Below are positions 48,475 through 56,944 of a DNA stretch of 64,000 nucleotides, piece by piece. This DNA is from Clostridiales bacterium (GTDB lineage: Bacteria > Bacillota > Clostridia > Christensenellales > CAG-917): positions 186,001-250,000 of the forward strand of contig CP091734.1 in assembly GCA_022009995.1 (NCBI GenBank). Reading direction: 5' to 3'. The notes below the pieces were generated by a model. The model saw only the letters and a list, made by a program, of their open reading frames with translations, was not told where the DNA came from and searched no databases. The position numbers were made by a program, and so were the translations under genes. Each line of letters opens with the position of its first letter. Position 1 is the stretch's first letter.

Positions 48475-49510
48475 CTTCTTTCTCCCATGATAATTTATCT
48501 TCATTTACAAATTTATGGCAAATTCCCGCCTTATCATCTGCACAAACGATATGTAAACTGTAATCTAATGAAACATTATTGGCAGTTGCCGACATTGCTC
48601 TATCTATAATTGCATTATAGCGTTCAAACATATCATCGAAATGTTTGTTGGTCACAGTGGAAATGTTGGATGATACTTCTTTTTCAAGTTTACTAAATTC
48701 ATCATTATTCCCATAAAGATATTTATCCGTTTCCTCTAAACATAATGCTGAATAATACTGCTCTTTAGCGCTTAAAAGAACCCTTTTCTTGTTATGTGTA
48801 GCTATGGATTTAATCTGCTTATAAAATGCTTTTTCCTCATAATCTTCTTTCGGAATATACTGTCGCTGGATTCTTGATGGGCTCGAAGAAATAAATCTAA
48901 ATAACACATATGGACTCATACAGTACTCTTTTATAATATCGTCCAATGCAATTTTGTGTATAAATCGATAGTCATTTATTTCATTAAGGTATTGTGCAAA
49001 TCCGATGCTATCCTCTTGAATTCTAAGTCGTTTCAATGCGTTTTTCGCATCTTCGATAAGATGTTGTTTTAAATCTTGTTCTTTATCAACTCCTAATAAT
49101 GGCGCAACTTTCCCGTTAACGCCTTTAAATGCAATTATATAAAGATTGTTTGGTCTCGCAATCTTTGATGTAAACGAATGCCAAAGAACTTTTATAATGA
49201 TATCTGTGAATTGCGATAACGTCAATGCGGTGTTGTACCTTTTACATTGATAATAGGAAATTTCACCTTTTGTATTTTCAAAAATATCAATCCCATCATC
49301 TCCTGTTCCACCTACTCGACTTAGTGTAGTATCTTCTGTGAGTTTCTTTTTACAATATTTGAGCCATTCAAGAATAAATTGCTCAAACTCTTCACCGCTA
49401 TACGCACTAACTATATTGGTTGCTTGCATAATAGACCCTTTTTGCGAATCATCCAAAGCGGGAAGTGCTATCTCTCTATATTGTTTTATCTCTTTCATGT
49501 TTGTATCCAT
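48461..49510 (-). CDS. ABC-3C system effector with Mrr-like nuclease domain
   Basis: 349 residues. The N-terminal domain is an Mrr/PD-(D/E)XK fold: YSGEEFEQFILEWLKYCKK, GGTGDDGIDIFENTKGE with the metal-binding aspartate, and YYQCKRYN with the Q-x-K catalytic variant. The C-terminal part (RIQRQYIPKEDYEEKAFYKQI..., HFDDMFERYNAIIDRA) is the shared ABC-3C effector region that meets the other components. The likely role is cutting invading DNA on a signal from the ATPase. Start ATG at 49510 has AGGA nine bases upstream, 19 bases after the specificity-subunit stop. Confidence 0.8.
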   Translation of the reverse strand: MDTNMKEIKQYREIALPALDDSQKGSIMQATNIVSAYSGEEFEQFILEWLKYCKKKLTEDTTLSRVGGTGDDGIDIFENTKGEISYYQCKRYNTALTLSQFTDIIIKVLWHSFTSKIARPNNLYIIAFKGVNGKVAPLLGVDKEQDLKQHLIEDAKNALKRLRIQEDSIGFAQYLNEINDYRFIHKIALDDIIKEYCMSPYVLFRFISSSPSRIQRQYIPKEDYEEKAFYKQIKSIATHNKKRVLLSAKEQYYSALCLEETDKYLYGNNDEFSKLEKEVSSNISTVTNKHFDDMFERYNAIIDRAMSATANNVSLDYSLHIVCADDKAGICHKFVNEDKLSWEKEDDDE

Positions 49511-49529
49511 TTTTCGCAGTCCTATCACT

Positions 49530-50687
49530 TTAGATTCTATCACTAAATGGAAGAGACTTTATATAAGTCTCCATCCATTCCCAATCCGGCAAGTAGCCTT
49601 CATCGGAAAAAGTATGGCTATCATCAATAATAGGTTTGCCATCCTGCTTTTTTACAGGAAGATGTAATTTTGTATTCTTGATAGAATCCATTAAAAATGC
49701 TCTACCATATGAATAACGATAACGCTCTTTTCTTAATAAACTTACAATAAACATACCAGTATACTTGTTTAGCCAGTCTGCACGAATGACAATGATGTGA
49801 TCTCCGTTTACAAAGAGTTCGCTTTGATATGCTATAGTGGATGTGGTATCTCCAATAGTAATCGCATTCCCTTCTTCAATATCAGAAAAATCGCTTTTCA
49901 TCACATAACAGTCGATACTATTATTCTCTTCCGTGCGAGAAACAAAATGAATATACCCTTTTTCAGCAATATTTTTCGTTTCTAGTTCTATTTTGCTATA
50001 AGCTTTTGCTTTATAGATATTATTATTTTCTATAAGTTTGCCGAACTGAAACTCTTTCCAATCTTTTGTATTAAAAGAGCATACAGGTGATTTATTATTA
50101 GTAGAAACAGGATTAACAGACAAGTTCATCATGTATTTTTCCATAAATGCCCAATCCGGCAAATAGCCATCATCTGAATACTTTTTACTCCCGTCTATTA
50201 AAGGGTTTCCATCTTCATCTTGCACTATCGGGAGTTTTATCTTAGATTTGACCATTCTTTCAGGCCTCCATTTTCTACCATATCCCCAACGATATTTATC
50301 ATGCATGATTACAGTTGCGACAAAAAGGCCTGTATACTTATTAAACTCCCCGTCTTTCAAGTATAATGGATTTACATCGTGACTACATGTAAAAGATTCT
50401 TCTTGATAATAGGCGTAACCTACGGAGCCATTGTTTGTTACGCATACCGCATGAGCCGGAAAAACTTTTCTGCTTAATGATTCGTTTGGCAAATCACCTG
50501 TTCTAGAAGCGTTTTCTATCTCATCTAGGGTATACCTTTCTGTAACGCCATTATTATGATCAGTCGCGCCTATAAAATTAATTTTTCCAGAACCAGATGG
50601 ATCAGGCTTTTTGTTATAAAACCCTTTCTTGATATCAAAAATTCTTATGTAATCAAAATATTGCCAACTACTTAATTTTAGATTCAT
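49530..50687 (-). CDS. BcgI-like specificity subunit (two target-recognition domains)
   Basis: 385 residues in two parallel halves, each a target-recognition domain ending in a conserved helix: KLPIVQDEDGNPLID...YLPDWAFMEKYM and LHLPVKKQDGKPIIDD...YLPDWEWMETYI. Each half also has SNGSVGYAYY / TTSTIAYQSE-type loops and YGRKWRPERM / YGRAFLMDSI motifs. Two TRDs recognise a split asymmetric sequence, and the partner is the fused nuclease-methylase encoded before it (20-base overlap). Start ATG at 50687 after GGTGG. Confidence 0.85.
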   Translation of the reverse strand: MNLKLSSWQYFDYIRIFDIKKGFYNKKPDPSGSGKINFIGATDHNNGVTERYTLDEIENASRTGDLPNESLSRKVFPAHAVCVTNNGSVGYAYYQEESFTCSHDVNPLYLKDGEFNKYTGLFVATVIMHDKYRWGYGRKWRPERMVKSKIKLPIVQDEDGNPLIDGSKKYSDDGYLPDWAFMEKYMMNLSVNPVSTNNKSPVCSFNTKDWKEFQFGKLIENNNIYKAKAYSKIELETKNIAEKGYIHFVSRTEENNSIDCYVMKSDFSDIEEGNAITIGDTTSTIAYQSELFVNGDHIIVIRADWLNKYTGMFIVSLLRKERYRYSYGRAFLMDSIKNTKLHLPVKKQDGKPIIDDSHTFSDEGYLPDWEWMETYIKSLPFSDRI

Positions 50688-52546
50688 AGATTCCACCTTC
50701 TTTAACTAAATACGACAAATACTCATTGATGGTATTTTGGAAATCTTGCTGGCTTAGGGTGGAATAATCCGTTTCCATATAAGCTTCAGCGAGCCATTCG
50801 TCTTTCCAAGACACCTTGTGCATAACGGACAGTCCCGGCACTTCCTTTTTATTTCGATACAAATTCAACCACAGGTCTTCCGTTTTTACCCACAGGCTGT
50901 TCCCATCTGCATCTGTTTTTTCAACACGCCCAAGCCCCTTGCGCTTTATAAATTTATCATCTTTATAATATCCAAAAAACGTTTCTCTGTTCGCTTTTTC
51001 ATGCTTCTGTGATAAATCGAATATCATGCAGCATGCAATTGCCGAAGCACCAGGATAGAACATATCATTAGGCAACGAGAAAACAGCTTCTAGCGTATAA
51101 TTGTCTAACATTTTCTTTTTAAAATCTGCTGTTTCTCCACTATTCCCGATAGCAGCTTGCATAGGGAGAAGGACTGCAATCTTACAAGGTTTCGAAACAT
51201 GTTTTGCAACGAATTCAACAAAATGCAAACCCTTTGACGGATCTTCTTTTTGGTTTGTACTCCAATTCTTTGTATATTCGGGATTACAACATTTTTTAGT
51301 CGCATTGTAAGGCGGATTCATCAAAACAACATTAATGTTATTATCCGAAATCCACTTTGCCTTATCGAACATAGATGCTTGTATGACGTTTGAGTTTCCA
51401 TCACCGTGAATCAACATATTTGTAGAGGACAGTCCAAAGGCGCCGTCTTCATATTCAATGCCAAAAATCTGTCCTTTCTTTACATCTTCTCTTTCGTCTT
51501 CTGTATCACAATCATCCATTGCATCGGTCATTGCTCTAACCAAGAAAGCTCCACTCCCGCAACAAGGATCTAAAACACGAGAATTCTTGTTTACGCCAAC
51601 GGCTTTGCTCATAAAGTCGCAAATATGGTCAGGAGTAAAAGCCTGATTTTTATCAGATTTACCAACATATTTGTTGAACGTTGTAAAGAAGAGGTTTAAT
51701 AAATCTTGCCCTGCAGTACTTTTATCGTTAATATATGGAACGACATTTGTATCGATATATTCTAAAATCTCTTTTAATTCTTCATAAGTAAGACTTTCAA
51801 CGTCTTGGTCGCCGAGAACTTTATTATTAAGTATCGTCAATTTACTCGCTTTGTTTATATTGACCGTCCCACTCTTTGTTAGCAGACCTTCGAGAATATC
51901 TTTAATGTTTCTTAAGACAACTTTTTCAGGAGAAAGTTCTTTTCCTGTTTTAGGATCCAATGTCGCTTTTACATCTTTGTAAACCAAGCCGTTTTTTAAG
52001 GCAAGAAGACACGTCCCGACAAATTGACTACGCAATTTCTCATTAATACCATCCGAATGTAATTTTTCGTTTAATTGCTTGATAGAATCGACGATTTTTA
52101 TCTTATCGTTTACCTTGCCAAAACACAAGTTTTCATACTCTCCAAACGTGCGAATAACGGTTTCTGTTGACACTTTATGCTCGTCGTCAATAATAACCGA
52201 TTGACCATACCAAACCCAAACATCGGTGCCTTCGGTTTCTGCCAAAATAGCAACAATTTTTTTATCGGAGTAAGCTTTTTCAAATCTTACATAGTCTTGG
52301 AGTTGTCCTTGTATCTTTGCCTTATCCCAACGGCTGAATTTGCTCTTGCATTCAACCAAGATTACCAAGCGATCATTGGTAAATCGGATATCCAAACTGG
52401 TGCTTCGTTCCAGTCGCCGCTTTTTGATAATCTTTTATGTCTTTACCTACAGACTTTAATGCCTGAACATAACTAAATTCACCATTCTCGGTGTTCCCAA
52501 CATGATATTTAGCTCCAATGCTATCTATAATATCGTGTCTATTCAT
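50668..52546 (-). CDS. BcgI-like restriction-modification subunit (nuclease fused to methylase, frameshifted)
   Basis: About 626 residues, the length of BcgI-type A subunits. The N-terminal nuclease part has LDIRFTNDRLVILVECKSKF (D and E-x-K). The gamma-class N6-adenine methylase part has motif I SRVLDPCCGSGAFLVRAM and motif IV VVLMNPPYNATKK. In Type IIB enzymes such a subunit plus the S subunit both methylates and cuts DNA. One extra A near 52435 breaks the frame close to the N-terminus. Start ATG at 52546 with AGGAG seven bases upstream. Second gene of the six-gene operon that ends with ABC-3C. Confidence 0.83.
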
Positions 52547-52616
52547 CTTTTTTCTCCTAATACTTTATTCGCTTTGGTTTTCAATATTATTAAACCAATC
52601 TCATTCTTTACAATAT

Positions 52617-52826
52617 TCATTGTTCTGTGCCAACAATTTCAACAATGTCATTTAGTTCACATTGAAGTGCCGCACAAATCTTTACGAGTATTTCGGTATT
52701 AACGTTCTCGTTCCTGCCGAGTTTAGCCATTGCCGTTGTAGTAATACCGGTTGCCTTGCGCAGATCCTCTTTTTTCATATCTTTGTCGATAAGCAACTTC
52801 CAAAGTTTCTTATAACTAACTGCCAT
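52617..52826 (-). CDS. XRE-type regulator of the defence operon
   Basis: 69 residues, one Cro-like helix-turn-helix domain: SYKKLWKLLIDKDMKKEDLRK, GITTTAMAKLGRNENVNTE, ILVKICAALQCELNDIVEI. This is the short YozG-like type often found as controller of restriction-modification genes. It precedes the BcgI-like gene by 70 bases behind a strong promoter, so it probably controls the whole operon. Start ATG at 52826 has GGAG seven bases upstream. Confidence 0.82.
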   Translation of the reverse strand: MAVSYKKLWKLLIDKDMKKEDLRKATGITTTAMAKLGRNENVNTEILVKICAALQCELNDIVEIVGTEQ

Positions 52827-52864
52827 AATTATCTCCAATCATCAAGGGTATAAGATTTTAATTC

Positions 52865-52893
52865 ATTGTACCATATCTCCTATTGATTTTCAA
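52865..52893 (-). promoter_or_regulatory. promoter of the restriction-modification/ABC-3C operon
   Basis: On the minus strand TTGAAA (52888-52893), 17-base spacer, TACAAT (52865-52870), 38 bases before the regulator start. Confidence 0.75.
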
Positions 52894-52945
52894 GGTATTC
52901 TCTAAAATTTGGAGATTATTTTTTTGAGAAAAATGACGTACAATC

Positions 52946-52975
52946 TTGAAATAAAAACAGAATTAGTGTTATAAT
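52946..52975 (+). promoter_or_regulatory. promoter of the SIR2 operon
   Basis: TTGAAA (52946-52951), 18-base spacer, TATAAT (52970-52975). It is divergent from, and about 50 bases away from, the promoter of the minus-strand operon, so the XRE protein might act on both. Confidence 0.7.
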
Positions 52976-53011
52976 AGTTTTAAAACTGCTGACAAGGATT
53001 TATGAAAAAAT

Positions 53012-53500
53012 ATGATTAATAAAGAATTAGATTTCGAAAAATTTGTTTTATCCGTAATTAGGCAAAAATGTGCCGTTCAAGGGAAGCCGTTTTTTAGTGA
53101 ATTCAAAGACACAAATATATTTAAGTATGTTAATCAAAAAAATGAAATTCGTAATGCTATTGCACATGGCATACGTATATTTGATGGATTCGCACCGGAA
53201 GGATTTGACGATTTTAAAATGCCTGTAATTATTGAAGTAAAATACAATGCCAGGAATATGAAATTCTATCCACTGTTGGATTCGAAAAAATATATCAGCT
53301 TGTTCATAGTAAATGGATATTTAAAAGAAGGCAGTCGTTCAAGCAATAATAGATTTGCCGAAGAAAACATAGTCGTTTGGGATCAAAATACAATAGCAAC
53401 ATGGGCAAAGGAATATTCTATTGATTACTACAGCTTTTATAACGAAAAAATCGATAAAATAGAAAAGAATGCCTCATTAAATGAAGTTTTTAAACTTTGA
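53012..53500 (+). CDS. PD-(D/E)XK endonuclease-like protein
   Basis: 162 residues with a compact nuclease fold: helix FEKFVLSVIRQKCAVQ, the stretch FDGFAPEGFDDFKMPVIIEVKYN (D ... E-x-K), a strand SLFIVNGYL and the late element NIVVWDQNTIATWAKEY seen in Mrr-related proteins. Such domains usually sit at the N-terminus of larger defence NTPases, but here the gene stops after the domain. Start ATG at 53012; an ATG at 53001 is closer to AAGGA but ends after five codons. First gene of the SIR2 operon. Confidence 0.65.
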   Translation: MINKELDFEKFVLSVIRQKCAVQGKPFFSEFKDTNIFKYVNQKNEIRNAIAHGIRIFDGFAPEGFDDFKMPVIIEVKYNARNMKFYPLLDSKKYISLFIVNGYLKEGSRSSNNRFAEENIVVWDQNTIATWAKEYSIDYYSFYNEKIDKIEKNASLNEVFKL

Positions 53501-53547
53501 TATTAAAATTAAAAAAATAATAAATTGCTTTTTACAAGAATTAGTTC

Positions 53548-54354
53548 ATGATTTCTTTATCTCTAGGTGCTGGAGTATCACTTGATTATGGTTCTAAAGG
53601 ATGGGATGTCCTTATCTCTGATTTTTTTAAAGAAATAGAATCGGCTGGAGTAATTGACAATTCAATATCAGTACAAAAGAAAATAGGTGGAACGAGTATT
53701 ATAAATGGACAATTTACTCAAGAAAATTTAAAAGACTTTATTAAAAGTTTATACAAAGGATTATATGATAAGTATACTCCGCCAATAAGTAATTATCCTG
53801 ACTCCACTTTGAAATATGTTGCCAAACTGGTTGTTAAATTGCACAACGAGAAAAAGTTTAATATTATTACATATAATTATGATAATTTTTTAGAGCAAGA
53901 ATTAGACGCCTGTGGCGTGAAACATAATATTATGTTCAATGAAAGTATGCTTTCCAACAATGAATTAAGTATCTATCACACACATGGTTACTTACCATTT
54001 AATATTTTACCAAAAGATTATTGCCAGTATAAAGATTATATTGTTTTTAGTGAATCTGAGTATCATAAGCTTTATAATAATCCTTATCATTGGTCGGTAG
54101 TTCTCCAAAACTATCTTTATAGGGATAATACGTATCTATTCGTTGGCTGTAGTTTAACAGATCCTAATTTGCGAAGAATACTGGAAACAACTCAAATTAA
54201 AGGAAAAACTCATATTGCGCTAATGTTGACAGATGGTCTCTCGACAAAAGATCAATTCATTGTTCATAGACATTTTATGAGAATTGGAGTAGAGTGTATT
54301 TGGTTCCCGACTGTAATTGATCTAAAACATTTCCTTGATTATTTAGCAATTTAG
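53548..54354 (+). CDS. SIR2-like NAD-processing defence protein
   Basis: 268 residues of a SIR2_2-type domain: nucleotide-binding LSLGAGVSLDYGSKGW, the IITYNYDNFLE motif with the conserved Asn/Asp, the histidine motif IYHTHGYLP, and FVGCSLTDPNLRRILE. SIR2 domains in anti-phage systems (Thoeris ThsA, Dsr, SIR2-Argonaute) destroy NAD+ when triggered. This protein has little besides the catalytic domain and so must be triggered by a partner. It follows the nuclease gene by 47 bases and precedes the DUF5677-like gene by nine. Confidence 0.8.
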   Translation: MISLSLGAGVSLDYGSKGWDVLISDFFKEIESAGVIDNSISVQKKIGGTSIINGQFTQENLKDFIKSLYKGLYDKYTPPISNYPDSTLKYVAKLVVKLHNEKKFNIITYNYDNFLEQELDACGVKHNIMFNESMLSNNELSIYHTHGYLPFNILPKDYCQYKDYIVFSESEYHKLYNNPYHWSVVLQNYLYRDNTYLFVGCSLTDPNLRRILETTQIKGKTHIALMLTDGLSTKDQFIVHRHFMRIGVECIWFPTVIDLKHFLDYLAI

Positions 54355-54363
54355 TTTAAAACA

Positions 54364-55203
54364 ATGCAGATGAAATATGTCACACAAATAATTGTCGAGG
54401 AATTAAACACTTTTTGGGGAAGATTATTCACTTATAATCACGCCCTTATGAAGCGTTCCGAAGATGAAGAACTGTTTGGGACAGAATCTTTTACCGATAT
54501 TATAGATTTTTATTTGACCTCCCAAGCATTAACCTTCGTAAAAGATGTTTTGTTGCAACATTTTGGTAGTCCTGGTATGTTGCTTACTGCACGCTGTTTT
54601 CTCGAAGGATTAGCGTTAAAACGTCTATATCAAAAAGGGGAAATTTCTGACTTACAAATAGAACTATTAAGAAAGCAAGTTCACCTAATTGAATACAATT
54701 ATTATAAGAATTTTCACGATATTGCCGACATAATTCTTATTCCCGAAAAGCTGTCGAAAGACAAGGACGATGTGGTTGTTTTTTTTCGTGAAAAACTATC
54801 TGACAATTACACCGATGAAGATATAACCAATATATTAAAAAGCAATTTACCTTTTTTATGTCAAGGACATGTTGTCCATCGTAAAATGGTGGCAGAAACC
54901 TTGGGTGAGGATTATGCAAAACTTTATGGACTGTATAGCCAAGCAATTCATCCGTCTGTAAATGATTTCTATTCAAACGAAGGAATTTGGTCCACTATTC
55001 CTGACATTCTGCTCCTCATCACACAAGAGTACTCAACCCTTCCTCTAACACGGTTGACTTTCGAGGTGTATTATACCGCAATATATACCGCGGTTTTATC
55101 ACGAAAATACAATGATTTAGTTGCCCAAGAGTGTAATTTGTTAAATCAAATAAGTAATGAATTTCAAAGACTTTTGGAAAGAATTATACGTCAGATACAT
55201 TAA
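54364..55203 (+). CDS. DUF5677-like helical protein
   Basis: 279 residues, all alpha, with a conserved arginine/glutamate pair in LTARCFLEGLALKRLYQKGE and the YGLYSQAIHPSVND segment, both typical of DUF5677. Members occur in defence regions and may share the HEPN-like four-helix fold; the activity is unproven. It starts nine bases after the SIR2 gene and is probably co-translated. An ATG two codons later is also possible. Confidence 0.6.
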   Translation: MQMKYVTQIIVEELNTFWGRLFTYNHALMKRSEDEELFGTESFTDIIDFYLTSQALTFVKDVLLQHFGSPGMLLTARCFLEGLALKRLYQKGEISDLQIELLRKQVHLIEYNYYKNFHDIADIILIPEKLSKDKDDVVVFFREKLSDNYTDEDITNILKSNLPFLCQGHVVHRKMVAETLGEDYAKLYGLYSQAIHPSVNDFYSNEGIWSTIPDILLLITQEYSTLPLTRLTFEVYYTAIYTAVLSRKYNDLVAQECNLLNQISNEFQRLLERIIRQIH

Positions 55204-55253
55204 CAAGTCTCTCTCTTATACTCTCAGAAATCTGCTCCGATAAACTCCTTGGA

Positions 55254-55901
55254 TTGTCCGAACAAGTAAAATCTAAATGGAAAATCATATTAGATATGCT
55301 AGCATCGTTTCAAAAATGCTATTTGAGTGCCTTCCCCCGAGAGGAGCGTTTTAAGCTACTTGAAGAACATGAACGAATGCAGATCAAACGAAACATAGGT
55401 GAAGAATACCCGTTAGATAAAGCGTACAACTATTATAAATCATTATACCCTAATGGAATCGAACAAAGCATATTTGAGAAAAACTTCCGTACAACAACAG
55501 GGTATTCCATTGATGATAAAGGTTTCACGGAAAGCCTTACCCGAATAGTAAAAGATTTTGTATCAAAGTTTTTTGTCAAGAATCCAAAATCTTCTACCTC
55601 TTGGGATCGAGTAATGCTTTTAGATTATGTTGAGAGTCAAATGATATCTCATGCAAATGGTTACTTATGGTATGCAAACAGTGGTTCATGGGGTGACATA
55701 GTGAATATTATTATGGCAACAGATCATTGCTTGGTTTTTATCTTAAAAGAGATTTTGTTGCTATTTGAAACGCACAGAATAATAGATAAATCAAGCAAAT
55801 ACAAGAGTATAATTACAGCTATCAAAACTGGAATTAACACGATTAAAAAACTATCTGCGGAAAAAGCGACCATCTTAGAAACACCTGGCATCAAGGTATA
55901 A
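55254..55901 (+). CDS. uncharacterised protein, last gene of the SIR2 operon
   Basis: About 215 residues, helical (KWKIILDMLASFQKCYLSAF, SWGDIVNIIMATDHCLVFIL, AIKTGINTIKKLSAEKA). I do not recognise it. No ribosome-binding site is visible before the TTG at 55254, and this frame stays open upstream to 55161, inside the preceding gene. It may therefore be the second part of one long protein with the DUF5677-like gene, split by an indel near 55170-55200. Confidence 0.5.
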   Translation: MSEQVKSKWKIILDMLASFQKCYLSAFPREERFKLLEEHERMQIKRNIGEEYPLDKAYNYYKSLYPNGIEQSIFEKNFRTTTGYSIDDKGFTESLTRIVKDFVSKFFVKNPKSSTSWDRVMLLDYVESQMISHANGYLWYANSGSWGDIVNIIMATDHCLVFILKEILLLFETHRIIDKSSKYKSIITAIKTGINTIKKLSAEKATILETPGIKV

Positions 55902-55980
55902 CTACGCAATGGTTTTTGAAACCACTAATAATCGAGAAGCGCAGAATAGTTCAAACTGACATTCGGTTTCGCCGCCAAAT

Positions 55981-56150
55981 AATCAGCCGGATTCCGGTTT
56001 TCCGGGTTCGGCTGATTCATATCATGTCACCGGAGGTAGAGCGTCGTAACGCTCGGGGATCGTAAGGCGCAAGTCTTGCAGGCCGCATACCGGATTAGGT
56101 GTCGAGTGCGCTCGGTTATTACTTAGTAATGACCGGGTATTTTTTATTTT
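55981..56150 (+). promoter_or_regulatory. structured leader with attenuator-type terminator before the acetyltransferase
   Basis: Consecutive hairpins: AATCAGCCG/CGGCTGATT (55981-56016), GAGCG/CGCTC near 56040, GCAAG/CTTGC near 56070, CGAG/CTCG near 56104, and a 10-pair stem CGGTTATTAC/GTAATGACCG (56112-56134) followed by a long T-rich run, a textbook intrinsic terminator, 10-15 bases before the gene's GGAGG. A terminator inside the leader of its own gene suggests attenuation. A 13-codon reading frame (MSPEVERRNARGS, ATG at 56024) overlaps the first hairpins but has no visible ribosome-binding site. Confidence 0.65.
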
Positions 56151-56163
56151 TTTGGAGGTACAT

Positions 56164-56713
56164 ATGAACAACCCAAAAGTAACCCTTGCCCCGCTGGAAG
56201 CGGGCGACCGCGAGCAGTTCATCCTTGATAATCAGGCGTCTTTCAAGTATGGCGCAGTGGAAGAGTTCGGGCTGCGGGACGATCATTTTGAGGAGGACGG
56301 AGAGATCATCTCCCGCGCAACAATTGAGCAAAGTATTGACGCACCCGACAGCGAGACATACCGGATTCTGTATGAAGGCAGAAAAGTTGGCGGTGTGGTG
56401 CTGAAAATCGACAAAGAGACACATCACAACGAGCTGGAACTTCTTTTCGTTTCGCCGAAGGAACACAGCAAAGGCATCGGCTATGGCGCTTGGCTTGCCG
56501 TGGAAGCTCTGCACCCCGAAACCAAGGTCTGGGAGACCTGCACGCCATATTTTGAAAAGCGCAATATCCATTTATATCAACAAATGCGGTTTTCACGCCG
56601 TTGAGTTTTTCTCCGCCATGCACCCGGATTCGAATCCGCCGGAGAAAGACGAACAATCATTCCCCAGCGAGGGGCCGGATGAAATGTTCCGCTTTGAAAA
56701 AGTTATGAAGTGA
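56164..56713 (+). CDS. GNAT-family N-acetyltransferase (frameshifted)
   Basis: About 183 residues with GNAT elements: an opening LAPLEAGDREQFILDNQ, strand-helix YRILYEGRKVGGVVLKID, the acetyl-CoA loop LFVSPKEHSKGIGYGAWLAVEAL (Q/RxxGxG-like: SKGIGYG), and the closing KCGFHAVEFF. An indel near 56575 breaks the frame before KCGF. Base composition is richer in GC than the surrounding island, so it may be a recent arrival. GNAT genes of this type often confer drug or toxin acetylation; the substrate is unknown. Start ATG at 56164 after GGAGG. Confidence 0.82.
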
Positions 56714-56720
56714 GTTACTG

Positions 56721-56770
56721 AAAAGTGGTTTGTATTATGCTTGTAACGCAAACCACTTTTCGACTTTTTA
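56721..56770 (+). terminator. acetyltransferase terminator
   Basis: AAAAGTGGTTTG and CAAACCACTTTT form a perfect 12-pair stem, with T-rich sequence following, just after the stop codon. Confidence 0.85.
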
Positions 56771-56787
56771 TTTGGAGACATAACCTA

Positions 56788-56841
56788 AAAGAGCAAAGGA
56801 AGAGCCTCAAGCACACTTGAGACCATTCCTTTGCTCTTTAT
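56788..56841. repeat. perfect 14-bp inverted repeat with inner hairpin
   Basis: AAAGAGCAAAGGAA (56788-56801) and TTCCTTTGCTCTTT (56826-56839) flank CTCAAG-CACA-CTTGAG. It probably works as a second, bidirectional terminator between the acetyltransferase and the convergent DUF1351 gene, or marks an element end. Confidence 0.6.
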
Positions 56842-56944
56842 TGCTTCTCTGCCTCTTGAAGACTTTTCAACAATATCCTATTATAAATTAAATCGCTGCT
56901 CTTCCGATTCAATATAAGGTTTCTATCTTTATTCGCAAATAAAT

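Noticed and set aside
56024..56096. tRNA-like look of the acetyltransferase leader (GGTAGAGC and a T-arm-like hairpin)
   Set aside because: No acceptor stem or anticodon arm can be formed, and it runs into a terminator; treated as a structured leader.
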